Assembly: GCF_023073355.1 (NCBI RefSeq)
Contig: NZ_JADPJI010000011.1
Span: forward strand, 62,001-126,000
DNA: 64,000 nt
DNA from: Bradyrhizobium sp. 199
GTDB taxonomy: Bacteria > Pseudomonadota > Alphaproteobacteria > Rhizobiales > Xanthobacteraceae
Reading direction: 5' to 3'
The first letter of the stretch is position 1. Each line of letters starts with the position of its first letter. Under the pieces are notes generated by a model. It saw only the letters and a program-made list of their open reading frames with translations. It did no database searches and was not told the DNA's origin. A program made the position numbers and the translations under genes. Shown here one piece after another: positions 25,811-34,334 of this stretch.

Positions 25811-26578
25811 TCACGCTTCCAGCGCGATCGCGTGGACGTGGCGGCCGTAATCCGGCTCCTTGCGATGGACCGAACGGCGATAGCTGAAGAAGCGCTCGTC
25901 GGCGTAGGTGTCCACACCAAGATCGTCGATCATCAGGATGCCGGCGGCGTCCAGCCGCTTGCGGATGAAGCCGGCGAGGTCGAACATCGCGTGTCCCTCG
26001 CGCACCGACGGAATGAAGAACACGGCGTTGTCCGCATCCGCTTCAATGAAGCGCGCGACGAACTCGTTGCCGACCTCGTAGCTGTCCTGGCGGATCAGGG
26101 GCCCGATCGCGGCGATGATGCCACCGCGCGTGGCGCCGAGTTTCTCCATCGCCGAGATCGTCGCCTCCAGCACGCCCGTCAGCGCGCCCTTCCACCCCGC
26201 ATGCGCGCCGCCGATCACGCGCGCGTTGGGATCGACGAACAGCACCGGTCCGCAATCGGCGGTGGAGACGCCGAGCGCAATGCCGGGCGTTTTCGTCACC
26301 AGCGCATCGCCTTTCGGCCGCGGCCCGCTGGGCCACGGCGCATCCGCAATGAGGACGTCGGGTGAATGGATCTGGTGCAGGCTGAGGAAGCGTTCCGGCG
26401 CGACGCCGACATGCTCGGCCATGCGGCGGCGGTTCTCCGCGACAAGGGCCTGATCGTCGTTGGAGCCCAGCCCGCCATTCAGCGCGGCATAGATGCCGCT
26501 GGAGACGCCGCCCTCGCGGGTGAAGAAGGCATGGCGCAGGCCGGGCACGGCCGACAGCAGCGACGAGGCGAACGTCAT
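25811..26578 (-). CDS. pgeF: Peptidoglycan editing factor PgeF (YfiH/laccase-domain family)
   Basis: PgeF removes misincorporated non-canonical residues from peptidoglycan precursors in E. coli; older annotation calls the family polyphenol oxidase. The 255-residue product carries the metal/active-site histidine and cysteine segments HQIHSPDV, TADCGPVLF and GGAHAGWKG. The ATG overlaps the midA stop by four bases (ATGA), so translation is coupled to midA and lgt upstream. This links the gene to cell-envelope assembly genes. Confidence 0.92.
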   Translation of the reverse strand: MTFASSLLSAVPGLRHAFFTREGGVSSGIYAALNGGLGSNDDQALVAENRRRMAEHVGVAPERFLSLHQIHSPDVLIADAPWPSGPRPKGDALVTKTPGIALGVSTADCGPVLFVDPNARVIGGAHAGWKGALTGVLEATISAMEKLGATRGGIIAAIGPLIRQDSYEVGNEFVARFIEADADNAVFFIPSVREGHAMFDLAGFIRKRLDAAGILMIDDLGVDTYADERFFSYRRSVHRKEPDYGRHVHAIALEA

Positions 26579-27693
26579 GAGGCGTCTCCGGCCTGCTCGA
26601 GGTCACTGAGGCCGGCAATGCCCGTGAGCCGCGGCTCGGAGATGCCGAGCACCTTGAACATCGAGCCCATGCCGCTGCGCCCACTCTCCGTCAGCCGCTT
26701 GAGCGCGATCGAAATGTCGGTGGCCACTTCCGGGGTTGCCTTCTGAATCAAGGCGGCGGCCCTTGTATCGATGCCGATGCGCTTGAGGAAGTCACCTTGC
26801 GTCACCGGCCCATGCACGCGCGCGCCGACATCCTCGGCCGCACGCGCCAGCGCCTGAAAGTCGACATGGGCGGTGACGTCGGCCTGGCCCGGCGCCTTCA
26901 AGGGATCGGCGAAGGTGTGGCGAGCAATCGCCTGAAACGTATCGCCGGCATCGCTGCGCAGATGGCCGTAGTCGATGATCAGCGCCGCGCCGTCCTGGTC
27001 GCGCACGCGGGTCGCGAGCTTCATGATCTCGGCGTCGGGCCGCCATTCGAACACGGCGCCGACCGGCGCGGCGCGCACCAACGGCGGCAGCAGCACGTCA
27101 AAGCGTGGCGTCGGCTCGGGCGCCGCGCCGAACTGAAGGCTTCCGTTCGGATCGACCTCGATCACGCGCTCGTGCCAGCCCTTATCGAGCCTCACCATCT
27201 GGTGGATCGGCAGCACGTCGAAATATTCGTTGGCGAGGATGATGCTCGGTCCTTCCGGCACGTCGTCGATGCTGTCATGCCAGGCGATGTTGCGCACGTT
27301 GGCCAGCGTCGCGCCCTGGCGTTCGCGCAAAACGGGATTGACCTCGACCATGTGGATGTGAAGCGCCTGGTACAGGGGTGGCAGCACGCGGAGCGCGCGC
27401 AGCGCATCCGCCATCATGGTGCCGCGGCCTGGCCCGAGTTCGATCAGCCGCAAAACTTGCGGCGAGCCCATCTGCTTCCACACCGAGGCGGACCATAGCC
27501 CCAACAGCTCGCCGAACATCTGGCTGACCTCGGGGGCGGTGGTGAAGTCGCCCTCACGCCCGAGCGGATCGCGCGAGAGGTAATAACCATGGCGCGGATG
27601 CATCAGGCACAATTCCATGTACCGCCAGACCGGCATGGGGCCGGAGGATTTGATCAGCGCCCTGATCTCGTTGAGTAGCGGCTGGTCGGTCAC
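26575..27693 (-). CDS. MidA/NDUFAF7-type SAM-dependent methyltransferase
   Basis: The 372-residue protein matches the NDUFAF7/MidA family: GYYLSRDPLGREGDFTTAPEVSQMFGELLG near the N-terminus, ELGPGRGTMMADALR as the cofactor glycine motif, and NEYFDVLPIHQ. In mitochondria NDUFAF7 symmetrically dimethylates an arginine of complex I subunit NDUFS2, so the bacterial protein may act on NuoD. That role is not proven in bacteria. It starts with GTG, 21 bases after lgt, and overlaps pgeF by four bases. Confidence 0.9.
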   Translation of the reverse strand: MTDQPLLNEIRALIKSSGPMPVWRYMELCLMHPRHGYYLSRDPLGREGDFTTAPEVSQMFGELLGLWSASVWKQMGSPQVLRLIELGPGRGTMMADALRALRVLPPLYQALHIHMVEVNPVLRERQGATLANVRNIAWHDSIDDVPEGPSIILANEYFDVLPIHQMVRLDKGWHERVIEVDPNGSLQFGAAPEPTPRFDVLLPPLVRAAPVGAVFEWRPDAEIMKLATRVRDQDGAALIIDYGHLRSDAGDTFQAIARHTFADPLKAPGQADVTAHVDFQALARAAEDVGARVHGPVTQGDFLKRIGIDTRAAALIQKATPEVATDISIALKRLTESGRSGMGSMFKVLGISEPRLTGIAGLSDLEQAGDAS

Positions 27694-27714
27694 GGCGTGC
27701 TTTCTCGAAATGAA

Positions 27715-28560
27715 TTAATGAACGGCCTTGGCGGGCTTTGGCGCACCGCCTCGCACTGCCAATACAATAAGTATGAGGCCCACAATAAGCATCGGGATCG
27801 ACAACAGCATGCCCATGGTTAATCCGCCCCAGAGGAAGCCGAGCTGGGCGTCCGGCTCGCGGAAATGTTCGCCGGCGATCCGGGTCAGGCCATAGATCAG
27901 GATGAAGGCGCCAAGGATCATGCCGGGGCGCTTCAGCGCACCGAAGCGGATCATGATCGCGAGCACGGTGAACAGCAGGATGCCCTCCATGCCGGCCTCG
28001 TAGAGCTGGCTCGGATGACGCGGCAGCTGCGTGGGATCGTTGGGGAAGATGATGGCCCAGGGCAGGCTGGCGTCGGTGGCGCGACCCCACAATTCGCCGT
28101 TGATGAAATTGGCGATCCGTCCGAGCAGCAGCCCGACCGGAGCGACCGCGGTGGTGATGTCACCGAGCGACAGGATCGAGATGCCGTTGCGATAGGCAAA
28201 TGACATCACTGCGACGACGCAGCCGAGGAAGCCGCCGTGAAAGGACATGCCGCCCTCCCACAATTTGAAGATCGCGGCGGGATGATCGACGAAGAAGGGC
28301 AGATTGTAGAACAGCACGTAGCCGGTGCGGCCGCCGAGAATGATGCCGAGCGTGACCCAGAGGATGAAGTCGTCGATCTGCACCAGCGACATCGGCGCGG
28401 GGCCGCCCCACAGGCGCTCTTTCTTCAGCAGCGAGCGCGCATAGAGCCAGCCGAACACGATGCCGCAGATATAGGCCAGCGCATACCAGCGGATCGCGAA
28501 CGGCCCGATCTCGAGCGCGATCGGCTTGAAGGCCGGGAAGTCGATGAGCAAAAGGGGCAT
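27715..28560 (-). CDS. lgt: Prolipoprotein diacylglyceryl transferase
   Basis: Lgt attaches diacylglycerol from phosphatidylglycerol to the lipobox cysteine of prolipoproteins, in the inner membrane. The 281-residue protein has seven hydrophobic helices, the GGMSFHGGFLG segment with the essential histidine, the Lgt signature GRIANFINGELWGR, and RHPSQLYEA. The ATG at 28560 (MPLLLIDFP) is the family's usual start; the frame continues upstream without features. The gene order lgt-midA-pgeF is common in rhizobia. Confidence 0.96.
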   Translation of the reverse strand: MPLLLIDFPAFKPIALEIGPFAIRWYALAYICGIVFGWLYARSLLKKERLWGGPAPMSLVQIDDFILWVTLGIILGGRTGYVLFYNLPFFVDHPAAIFKLWEGGMSFHGGFLGCVVAVMSFAYRNGISILSLGDITTAVAPVGLLLGRIANFINGELWGRATDASLPWAIIFPNDPTQLPRHPSQLYEAGMEGILLFTVLAIMIRFGALKRPGMILGAFILIYGLTRIAGEHFREPDAQLGFLWGGLTMGMLLSIPMLIVGLILIVLAVRGGAPKPAKAVH

Positions 28561-28574
28561 CAGGCTTTCTATGT

Positions 28575-29306
28575 CTAGACCAGATTGCGGCGGTAGAGCG
28601 CCAGCAGGCGCTCCCAATGCCGCTCGGCGGCGTCGCGGTGATAGACCGGGCGCCTGGGGAAGGCGAAGCCGTGATGCGTGCCGGGATAGATCTCGACCTC
28701 GGCTTTCGCGCCTTTCATGCCCTGTTTGACCTTCTCGATGATCTCCGGCGGCGCGTAGACGTCGGTCTCTGCGCAGGCGAAATAGAGTTCAGCCTTGGTC
28801 TTGGCTGCGGCCAGATGCGGGCTGTCGTCCTGATCCGTTGCGAGCTGCACACCGTAGATCGAGGCGGCGGCCTTGACGCGGTCGGGGAAATGCGTTGCGG
28901 CGTTGATGGCGTAGCGGCCGCTCATGCAATAGCCGACGGTGCCGACGATTTTAGTGTTCGCGGCTGCCTGGCCCTCGGCATAGGTGAGCAGCGCTCTGGT
29001 GTCATCCATGATCATCGGGATTGTGAGTGAGCCCATCAGAGCGAACATGCGCTTGCGCTCGGGCGCGTTCGGGTCGGTCGGCAGCGCGCCCAGCTCCATC
29101 GCGCCCGAGCGGTAATAGAGGTTCGGCAGCATCACGTAATAGCCCGACGTCGCGAGCCGGCGTGCCATGTCGCGCAGCTCTTCGCGGATTGCCGGCGCAT
29201 CCATGTAGAACAGGATGACCGGGAACGGCCCGCCACGTTCGGGATGGGTGATGAAGGTTGCGGTGTGGCCGTCCTTGGTCGGGACCGCGATCTGCTGCTC
29301 GATCAT
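28575..29306 (-). CDS. Dienelactone hydrolase family protein
   Basis: The 243-residue alpha/beta hydrolase has the dienelactone hydrolase nucleophile Cys127 in GYCMSGR in place of the usual serine, Asp182 (ETDVYAP) and His211/212 (GTHHGFAF). Dienelactone hydrolases open lactone rings in chloroaromatic breakdown, but most chromosomal members have no known substrate. It is the first gene of a likely operon with lgt, 14 bases downstream. No aromatic degradation genes are near, so a physiological role cannot be assigned. Confidence 0.88.
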   Translation of the reverse strand: MIEQQIAVPTKDGHTATFITHPERGGPFPVILFYMDAPAIREELRDMARRLATSGYYVMLPNLYYRSGAMELGALPTDPNAPERKRMFALMGSLTIPMIMDDTRALLTYAEGQAAANTKIVGTVGYCMSGRYAINAATHFPDRVKAAASIYGVQLATDQDDSPHLAAAKTKAELYFACAETDVYAPPEIIEKVKQGMKGAKAEVEIYPGTHHGFAFPRRPVYHRDAAERHWERLLALYRRNLV

Positions 29307-29473
29307 CTCATGCGCCTTGTGATTCTTCTTATGCGGGGACGTCGAATACGATTGCAAGGAAACCGGTTCATGACAAGGATACCTCCGCTCGGCCCTTGAA
29401 CCCCACCGTTCGGATTGCCATTGTGTTTTGGAGCATTCGCGCAAAGCTAACCTGAGGCCGCCAGGAGACCGAA

Positions 29474-29734
29474 ATGACCCAGACCAACAACCGGTTTTTC
29501 GACGAGATCGGCCGCCTGATGAACGATGCCGCCGGTGCCGCCCAAGGCGTCAAGCGAGAGTTCGACACCGTGATGCGCACCCAGGCCGAAAAATTCCTGC
29601 GCGACATGGATCTGGTCAAGCGCGAGGAGTTCGAGGCCTTCAAGGATATGGCGCGCCTGGCACGCGAGGAGAACGAGGCGCTGAAAGCGCGCATCGCGGC
29701 GCTGGAGGCCAAGCTCGGCGGGACGACCTCGTAA
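29474..29734 (+). CDS. ubiK: UbiK-family accessory factor (BMFP protein)
   Basis: This 86-residue protein has an N-terminal amphipathic helix (RFFDEIGRLMNDAAGAAQGV) and a C-terminal coiled coil (REENEALKARIAALEAKL), the BMFP layout. UbiK assists the ubiquinone-biosynthesis complex in proteobacteria, and the Brucella relative BMFP is a trimeric membrane-fusogenic protein. A CCAGGAGACC ribosome site precedes the ATG. It is divergent from the dienelactone hydrolase gene. Confidence 0.85.
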   Translation: MTQTNNRFFDEIGRLMNDAAGAAQGVKREFDTVMRTQAEKFLRDMDLVKREEFEAFKDMARLAREENEALKARIAALEAKLGGTTS

Positions 29735-29744
29735 GGCACTCTTT

Positions 29745-29773
29745 CTTACCCTGCCCCTCCAGGGGAGGGTAAG
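29745..29773. repeat. Hairpin repeat after ubiK
   Basis: CTTACCCT-G-CCCCT and AGGGG-AGGGTAAG pair with one bulged base and a 2-base loop. The hairpin starts 10 bases after the ubiK stop. It may help end the transcript, but it has no T-run and looks like a dispersed CCCTCC/GGAGGG repeat. Confidence 0.5.
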
Positions 29774-29878
29774 AGCCGGGCCGGAAACCCATTCTCCTTG
29801 TCATTTCCGCATCTTCCGGGTAGAAGTCCGCCACGTCCGCAGCCCCCGCACCCCTGGAGGCTTGCTGCGGCGTATGTC

Positions 29879-29899
29879 ATGGGCCGCCTTGCGGCCCAT
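29879..29899. promoter_or_regulatory. Perfect hairpin in the rplY leader
   Basis: ATGGGCCGC and GCGGCCCAT (9-base arms, loop CTT) end 30 bases before the rplY ATG. Next come TAAC, then the palindrome TTTTGCAAAA (29904-29913). It could be a terminator for upstream transcription or a leader structure regulating L25; E. coli L25 is known to regulate its own mRNA. Confidence 0.45.
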
Positions 29900-29929
29900 T
29901 AACTTTTGCAAAAACAAGGACTTAACGAC

Positions 29930-30640
29930 ATGGCGACGACCGTCAAGGAATTGAAGGCGACCGCACGTCCGAAGAGCGGCAAGGGGGCCGCCCGGGCTGA
30001 GCGTCGCGCCGGGAGAGTGCCCGGAGTGATCTATGGCAACAACCAGCCCCCGCTGACGATCTCGATCGAGGATCGTGAACTGCGCCAGCGCATCCTTGCC
30101 GGCCGGTTCCTGACCACGCTGGTCGACATCGATCTCGAGGGCAGCAAGCACCGCGTGATTCCGCGCGACTACCACCTCGATCCGGTCAAGGATTTCCCGA
30201 TCCATGTCGATTTCATGCGTCTTGGCGAAGGTGCCACCATCCGCATCAGCGTGCCCTTGCACGTCGTGAAGGCGGAAGGTTCGCCCGGCGTGAAGCGCGG
30301 CGGCGCCGTCAACATCGTTGCGCATGCGATCGAACTCGAGTGCGGCGTGGAGAACATCCCGCAATTCATCGAGGCTGACGTCGGTTCGCTCGAAATCGGC
30401 CACTCGCTGCATCTTTCCGACATCAAGCTGCCGGCCGGCGTGAAGGCACTGACCTCCGAGGACGCGACCCTCGTCACCATCGTGCCGCCGTCCGGTTACG
30501 CCGAAGAGCAGAAGGCCGCGGCTGCGGCTGCAGCTCCGGGTGCTGCCGCGGCTGCTCCGGCGGCTGGTGCGGCCGCTCCGGCTGCCGCTGCGCCTGCCGC
30601 AGCTGCCAAGGCTCCCGCCGGCGGCGACAAGAAGAAGTAA
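29930..30640 (+). CDS. rplY: 50S ribosomal protein L25 (Ctc/TL5 form)
   Basis: L25 binds 5S rRNA in the large subunit. The 236-residue form has the N-terminal 5S-binding domain (VKELKATARPKSGKGAARAERRAGRVPGVIYG) and the second TL5/Ctc domain to about residue 195. It ends in an alanine/proline tail of about 40 residues finishing GGDKKK. The low-complexity tail is common in rhizobial L25 and is not a frameshift. It begins the rplY-pth-ychF cluster on the plus strand. Confidence 0.96.
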   Translation: MATTVKELKATARPKSGKGAARAERRAGRVPGVIYGNNQPPLTISIEDRELRQRILAGRFLTTLVDIDLEGSKHRVIPRDYHLDPVKDFPIHVDFMRLGEGATIRISVPLHVVKAEGSPGVKRGGAVNIVAHAIELECGVENIPQFIEADVGSLEIGHSLHLSDIKLPAGVKALTSEDATLVTIVPPSGYAEEQKAAAAAAAPGAAAAAPAAGAAAPAAAAPAAAAKAPAGGDKKK

Positions 30641-30698
30641 TCTCTCAAAGCTGGCGCGCGGTCCCTGATCGCGCGCCAAGCGAGGGGCGCGCCGCGTC

Positions 30699-31304
30699 AT
30701 GCGACTCTTTGTAGGGCTCGGCAATCCCGGCGCAAAATACGCACGCAACCGGCACAATATCGGCTTCATGGCCGTCGACGAGATCGCGCGGCGTCATGGC
30801 TTTGCGCCTTGGCGCCGCAGGTTTCAGGGCGAGACTTCGGAAGGCACGCTCGGCACCGAGCGCGTGATCCTGCTCAAGCCGACGACCTACATGAACGACT
30901 CCGGCCGGGCTGTGCAGGAAGCCGCAAGCTTCTTCAAGATTGCTCCTGGCGACATCACCGTGTTCCACGACGAGCTCGAGCTGCCGCCGGGCAAGGTGCG
31001 GGTGAAGATCGGCGGCGGCATCGCCGGACATAACGGCCTGCGTTCGATTTCGGCGCATATCGGCAACGATTATCGCCGCGTGCGTCTCGGCATCGGTCAT
31101 CCCGGCGTCAAGGAACTGGTGCACGGCCACGTGCTGTCGGACTTCGCCAAGGCTGATAGCGACTGGGTAGCGACGCTGTGCGAGGCGGTGGCCGAGCACG
31201 CGGCACTTGTTGCCAAAGGCACGGACGCGACCTTCGCCAACAGGGTGCACCTCGCCATGCAGGCGAAGGGATTTTTGACCAAGGACGACAACGGCAAGGA
31301 ATAA
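30699..31304 (+). CDS. pth: Peptidyl-tRNA hydrolase
   Basis: Pth frees tRNA from prematurely released peptidyl-tRNAs. The 201-residue protein has the catalytic-histidine segment NRHNIGF within VGLGNPGAKYARNRHNIG. It also has LLKPTTYMNDSG and HDELELPPGKVRVKIGGG...GHNGLRS, all family hallmarks. It lies 58 bases after rplY and 5 bases before ychF, so the three are one transcription unit. Confidence 0.97.
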   Translation: MRLFVGLGNPGAKYARNRHNIGFMAVDEIARRHGFAPWRRRFQGETSEGTLGTERVILLKPTTYMNDSGRAVQEAASFFKIAPGDITVFHDELELPPGKVRVKIGGGIAGHNGLRSISAHIGNDYRRVRLGIGHPGVKELVHGHVLSDFAKADSDWVATLCEAVAEHAALVAKGTDATFANRVHLAMQAKGFLTKDDNGKE

Positions 31305-31309
31305 CGCTC

Positions 31310-32407
31310 GTGGGATTCAAATGCGGGATCGTCGGATTGCCCAATGTCGGCAAGTCGACCTTGTTCAATGCGCTGACCGAGACGGCCGCGGCGCAAGCCG
31401 CGAACTATCCGTTCTGCACGATCGAGCCGAATGTCGGCGAGGTCGCCGTGCCTGATCCCAGGCTCGACAAGCTCGCGGCGATCGCCAAATCGGCGCAGAT
31501 CATCCCGACCCGGCTGACCTTCGTCGACATCGCGGGCCTCGTCCGCGGCGCCTCCAAGGGCGAAGGCCTCGGCAATCAATTCCTGGCCAACATCCGCGAG
31601 GTCGACGCCATCGCGCATGTGGTGCGCTGCTTCGAGGATTCCGACATCACCCATGTCGAGGGCAAGATCGCCCCGCTCGCCGACATCGAGACCATCGAGA
31701 CCGAGCTGATGCTCGCCGATCTCGACAGCCTGGAGAAGCGCGTCGACAACCTCACCAAGAAGGCCAAGGGCAACGACAAGGACGCCAAGGAGCAGCTCGA
31801 CCTCGTCAACCGCACCCTGGTGCTGCTGCGCGGGGGCCAACCCGCGCGCCTCGTCGAGCGCAAGGCCGAGGAGGAGCGCGCCTTCGGGATGCTCGGCTTG
31901 CTGTCGTCGAAGCCCGTGCTCTACGTCTGCAACGTCGAGGAAGGCTCGGCCGCAACGGGCAATTCGTTCTCCAAGGCCGTGCAGGAGCAGGCCGCCAAGG
32001 AAGGCGCCGTCGCCGTCGTCATCTCCGCCAAGATCGAATCCGAGATCGCCACCATCTCGCGTGCGGAACGCGCCGACTTCCTGGAAACGCTGGGCCTGGA
32101 GGAGGCCGGCCTCGATCGCCTGATCCGCGCCGGCTACACGCTGCTCGACCTCATCACCTATTTCACCGTGGGCCCGAAGGAAGCGCGCGCCTGGACCATC
32201 TATCGCGGCACCAAGGCGCCGGGCGCGGCCGGCGTGATCCACACCGATTTCGAGAAGGGCTTTATTCGCGCCGAGACGATTGCGTACGAGGACTACGTCG
32301 CGCTCGGCGGCGAAGCCGGCGCACGCGATGCCGGCAAGCTCAGGCTCGAAGGCAAGGAATACGTGGTCGCCGACGGCGACGTGATGCATTTCAGGTTCAA
32401 TACGTAA
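31310..32407 (+). CDS. ychF: Redox-regulated ATPase YchF (Obg-family)
   Basis: YchF is a ribosome-associated P-loop NTPase that prefers ATP over GTP. The 365-residue protein has GLPNVGKST (P-loop), NYPFCTIEPNVG, DIAGLVRGASKGEGLGN, and a C-terminal TGS domain starting near LITYFTVGPKE. It starts with GTG five bases after the pth stop. It also binds catalase-stress factors in E. coli, where it is a negative regulator of oxidative stress tolerance. Confidence 0.97.
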   Translation: MGFKCGIVGLPNVGKSTLFNALTETAAAQAANYPFCTIEPNVGEVAVPDPRLDKLAAIAKSAQIIPTRLTFVDIAGLVRGASKGEGLGNQFLANIREVDAIAHVVRCFEDSDITHVEGKIAPLADIETIETELMLADLDSLEKRVDNLTKKAKGNDKDAKEQLDLVNRTLVLLRGGQPARLVERKAEEERAFGMLGLLSSKPVLYVCNVEEGSAATGNSFSKAVQEQAAKEGAVAVVISAKIESEIATISRAERADFLETLGLEEAGLDRLIRAGYTLLDLITYFTVGPKEARAWTIYRGTKAPGAAGVIHTDFEKGFIRAETIAYEDYVALGGEAGARDAGKLRLEGKEYVVADGDVMHFRFNT

Positions 32408-32418
32408 GATATCGGCCG

Positions 32419-32545
32419 CGTGCCCCGGCTCTGCAGCCCTCTTTGCGGTGCGCTGCAGAGCCGGGGCCCAGCAGTCTCGATTTGGATGCATGGGTCCCGG
32501 CTCTGCGTCGCGTCATTTCATGCCGCGCCGCGTCCGGGACACGAG
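32419..32545. repeat. Dispersed repeat, GTGCCCCGGCTCTGC family
   Basis: GTGCCCCGGCTCTGCAGC at the start, an internal GCTGCAGAGCCGGGGCCC, and CGTCCGGGACACGAG at the end. It matches 16246-16381 and 34558-34690 in block order and separates convergent ychF and the DUF4282 gene. Confidence 0.65.
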
Positions 32546-32547
32546 AG

Positions 32548-32844
32548 CTACCGCAACCCGCCGCCCTGGTCCCGGATCGCGCCGAGATGCTCGTTGATGC
32601 GGAAGACGATCAGGATCAGCTCCGCGAGGATGCGCGAGAACACGATGCCGACGACGACGCTGGCGATCGACGACAGCAGCATCAGGAAGCCGCCGAACGG
32701 GCTGATCGCCATCGCCGCGAGCCCTGAGAAGATGCCGGAGAGGCCGAACAGGCAGATCAGCGCGATCACCAGCCAATAGAAGGTCTTGATGATCGTCGGC
32801 GTGATGAACCGGTCCCATTGGAAAAGGTCGCTGAATGAAAACAT
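32548..32844 (-). CDS. DUF4282 domain membrane protein
   Basis: A 98-residue protein with an N-terminal FSDLFQWDRFITPTIIK segment, two hydrophobic helices (about 20-42 and 55-75) and a conserved tail RILAELILIVFRINEHL. This is the DUF4282 pattern of small two-helix inner-membrane proteins with no known function. It is transcribed alone. I chose the ATG at 32844, since the ten upstream residues are not family-like. Confidence 0.85.
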   Translation of the reverse strand: MFSFSDLFQWDRFITPTIIKTFYWLVIALICLFGLSGIFSGLAAMAISPFGGFLMLLSSIASVVVGIVFSRILAELILIVFRINEHLGAIRDQGGGLR

Positions 32845-33016
32845 TGATCTCCCCAGGGCAAATCGGGCCCGCAACCGGCCTCGGCACTCGGGTCGTCGAT
32901 TGGGTCCGACTCAAGGCCGCCGCCACCCCGTATGTAGCACGAGCCATGCGGGCCGGCGGGTTGAGATTGCCGCAAAGTGCGGCCACAATCTGTCATTCCC
33001 GCAAAGCTTTCCCGAG

Positions 33017-33469
33017 ATGACCCTGACCTTCGAAGATTTCCCGCCCGGCCGCTTCGGCACATTCGGCCCGCGCCATGTCACCCGTGACGAGATTTTGGCC
33101 TTTGCCGCCGAGTTCGATCCGCAGCCCATGCACCTGGACGAGGAGGCCGCCAGCAAAAGCATGCTGCGCGGCTTGTCCGGCTCGGGCTGGCACCTCTGCT
33201 CGCTGATGATGCGGATGATGGCCGACGGCTTCATCACCCGCGCCGCTTCGCTGGGGTCTCCCGGCGTCGATGAGGTCCGTTGGCTGTCGCCGCTCAGGCC
33301 GGGTGACGACCTGACGCTCGATGTCGATGTGCTGGAAGCGCGCGCCTCGAAGAGCCGGCCGGAGCTTGGCATCGTCACGTTCAAATGCACCGCCCGCAAC
33401 GCTAAGGGGCAGGCGCTCGCTGAGATGACTTCGCCGATCCTCATCCAGCGGCGCGAGGGGGCGGTCTGA
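33017..33469 (+). CDS. MaoC family dehydratase, first of a tandem pair
   Basis: The 150-residue hotdog protein has the hydratase 2 motif region AAEFDPQPMHLDEEAA, with the catalytic Asp and His of MaoC-type enoyl-CoA hydratases, followed by SGWHLCSLMMRMM. MaoC proteins hydrate enoyl-CoAs or related thioesters. Its stop and the next ATG overlap in TGATG, so the two MaoC proteins are made together and may form a heterodimer. The substrate is unknown. Confidence 0.88.
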   Translation: MTLTFEDFPPGRFGTFGPRHVTRDEILAFAAEFDPQPMHLDEEAASKSMLRGLSGSGWHLCSLMMRMMADGFITRAASLGSPGVDEVRWLSPLRPGDDLTLDVDVLEARASKSRPELGIVTFKCTARNAKGQALAEMTSPILIQRREGAV

Positions 33470-33951
33470 TGCGGTTCTTCGAGGACATCGAGATCGACCA
33501 GCGCCGCGAAATCGGCGCCTATACGTTCACCGCGGAAGCCATCAAGAGTTTCGCCGCAAAGTTCGATCCGCAGCGTTTTCATCTCGACGAGGAGGAAGGC
33601 AAGAACTCGCTGTTCGGCGGGCTCGCCGCATCGGGCTGGCATGTCGGCTCGGCCTGCATGAGTCTGCTTGTCGCCGATGGCCAGCGTCTGGCGCGCGAGG
33701 CTGCGGCGCGCGGCGAGGAGGTTGCGGTATGGGGCCCTTCGCCGGGCTTTCGCGACCTGCGCTGGATCAGGCCGGTGCTGGCCGGCGACACGATCAACTA
33801 TGTCAGCGTCATCATCGATAAGCGCACCTCCGCCTCGCGTCCCGGCTGGGGCATCCTGACCGCCCGCACCACCGGGACCAATCAGCGCGGCGAGGCGGTC
33901 TATTCCATTACGGCTAGCGCCTTCGTGCCGACGCGCGTGAAGGCCGCTTAG
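33469..33951 (+). CDS. MaoC family dehydratase, second of a tandem pair
   Basis: The 160-residue hotdog protein keeps FDPQRFHLDEEEG, the catalytic Asp/His segment, and ASGWHVGSACMSLLV. It is clearly paralogous to the previous gene, sharing the opening FEDIEIDQRREIGAYTFTAEAI-like structure and the late RPGWGILTARTTGTNQRGE block. Both members retain the catalytic pair, so this is not an obvious active/inactive heterodimer. Translation is coupled by a one-base overlap. Confidence 0.88.
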   Translation: MRFFEDIEIDQRREIGAYTFTAEAIKSFAAKFDPQRFHLDEEEGKNSLFGGLAASGWHVGSACMSLLVADGQRLAREAAARGEEVAVWGPSPGFRDLRWIRPVLAGDTINYVSVIIDKRTSASRPGWGILTARTTGTNQRGEAVYSITASAFVPTRVKAA

Positions 33952-34149
33952 ATCTGTTCCAGGATGAACGGTCTAAATGAGTGCGCGAGTGTTGCCCGCG
34001 CGCTATGGACGCGTTTTGGGGCGGCTGCCATAAGCCTGCGCAACATGGTTACCGCGAAGCAGTTTGCCGGAACCATCGAGTTGCTAACTAATTATGAACC
34101 TGTCGCTGTCTATTTGAAACGAATTGGCAGAAGACAGGGGACGAGGACC

Positions 34150-34296
34150 ATGGCAGATCGCGGCGCACTCAAGCTTGTTGGATTTATCTTCGCGACCGCG
34201 ACGCTGGCAGTGATGCTGGTGGCCGGCATGGTGGTGAAGGGCTATGCCGATGGCGCCTACACCCTGGAAGCCTCGGCCGTCGACGCGAGCCGGTAA
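34150..34296 (+). CDS. Very small single-helix membrane protein
   Basis: The proposed 48-residue product begins MADRGALKLVGFIFATATLAVMLVAGMVVKG, one transmembrane helix, and ends with a polar tail. An upstream ATG (34048) in the same frame adds 34 residues with no features. GACGAGG precedes the chosen ATG with a short gap. The AT-rich stretch TTGCTAACTAATTATGAA upstream could hold a promoter. Function unknown. Confidence 0.55.
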   Translation: MADRGALKLVGFIFATATLAVMLVAGMVVKGYADGAYTLEASAVDASR

Positions 34297-34334
34297 GACT
34301 TCGTTAATTTTCGCAGCCGGCTTCCGGCCGCACT

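Noticed and set aside
30480..30640. Alanine/proline-rich tail of L25 suspected as frameshifted
   Set aside because: The frame remains open to a normal stop with a lysine end, and such tails are common in rhizobial L25.
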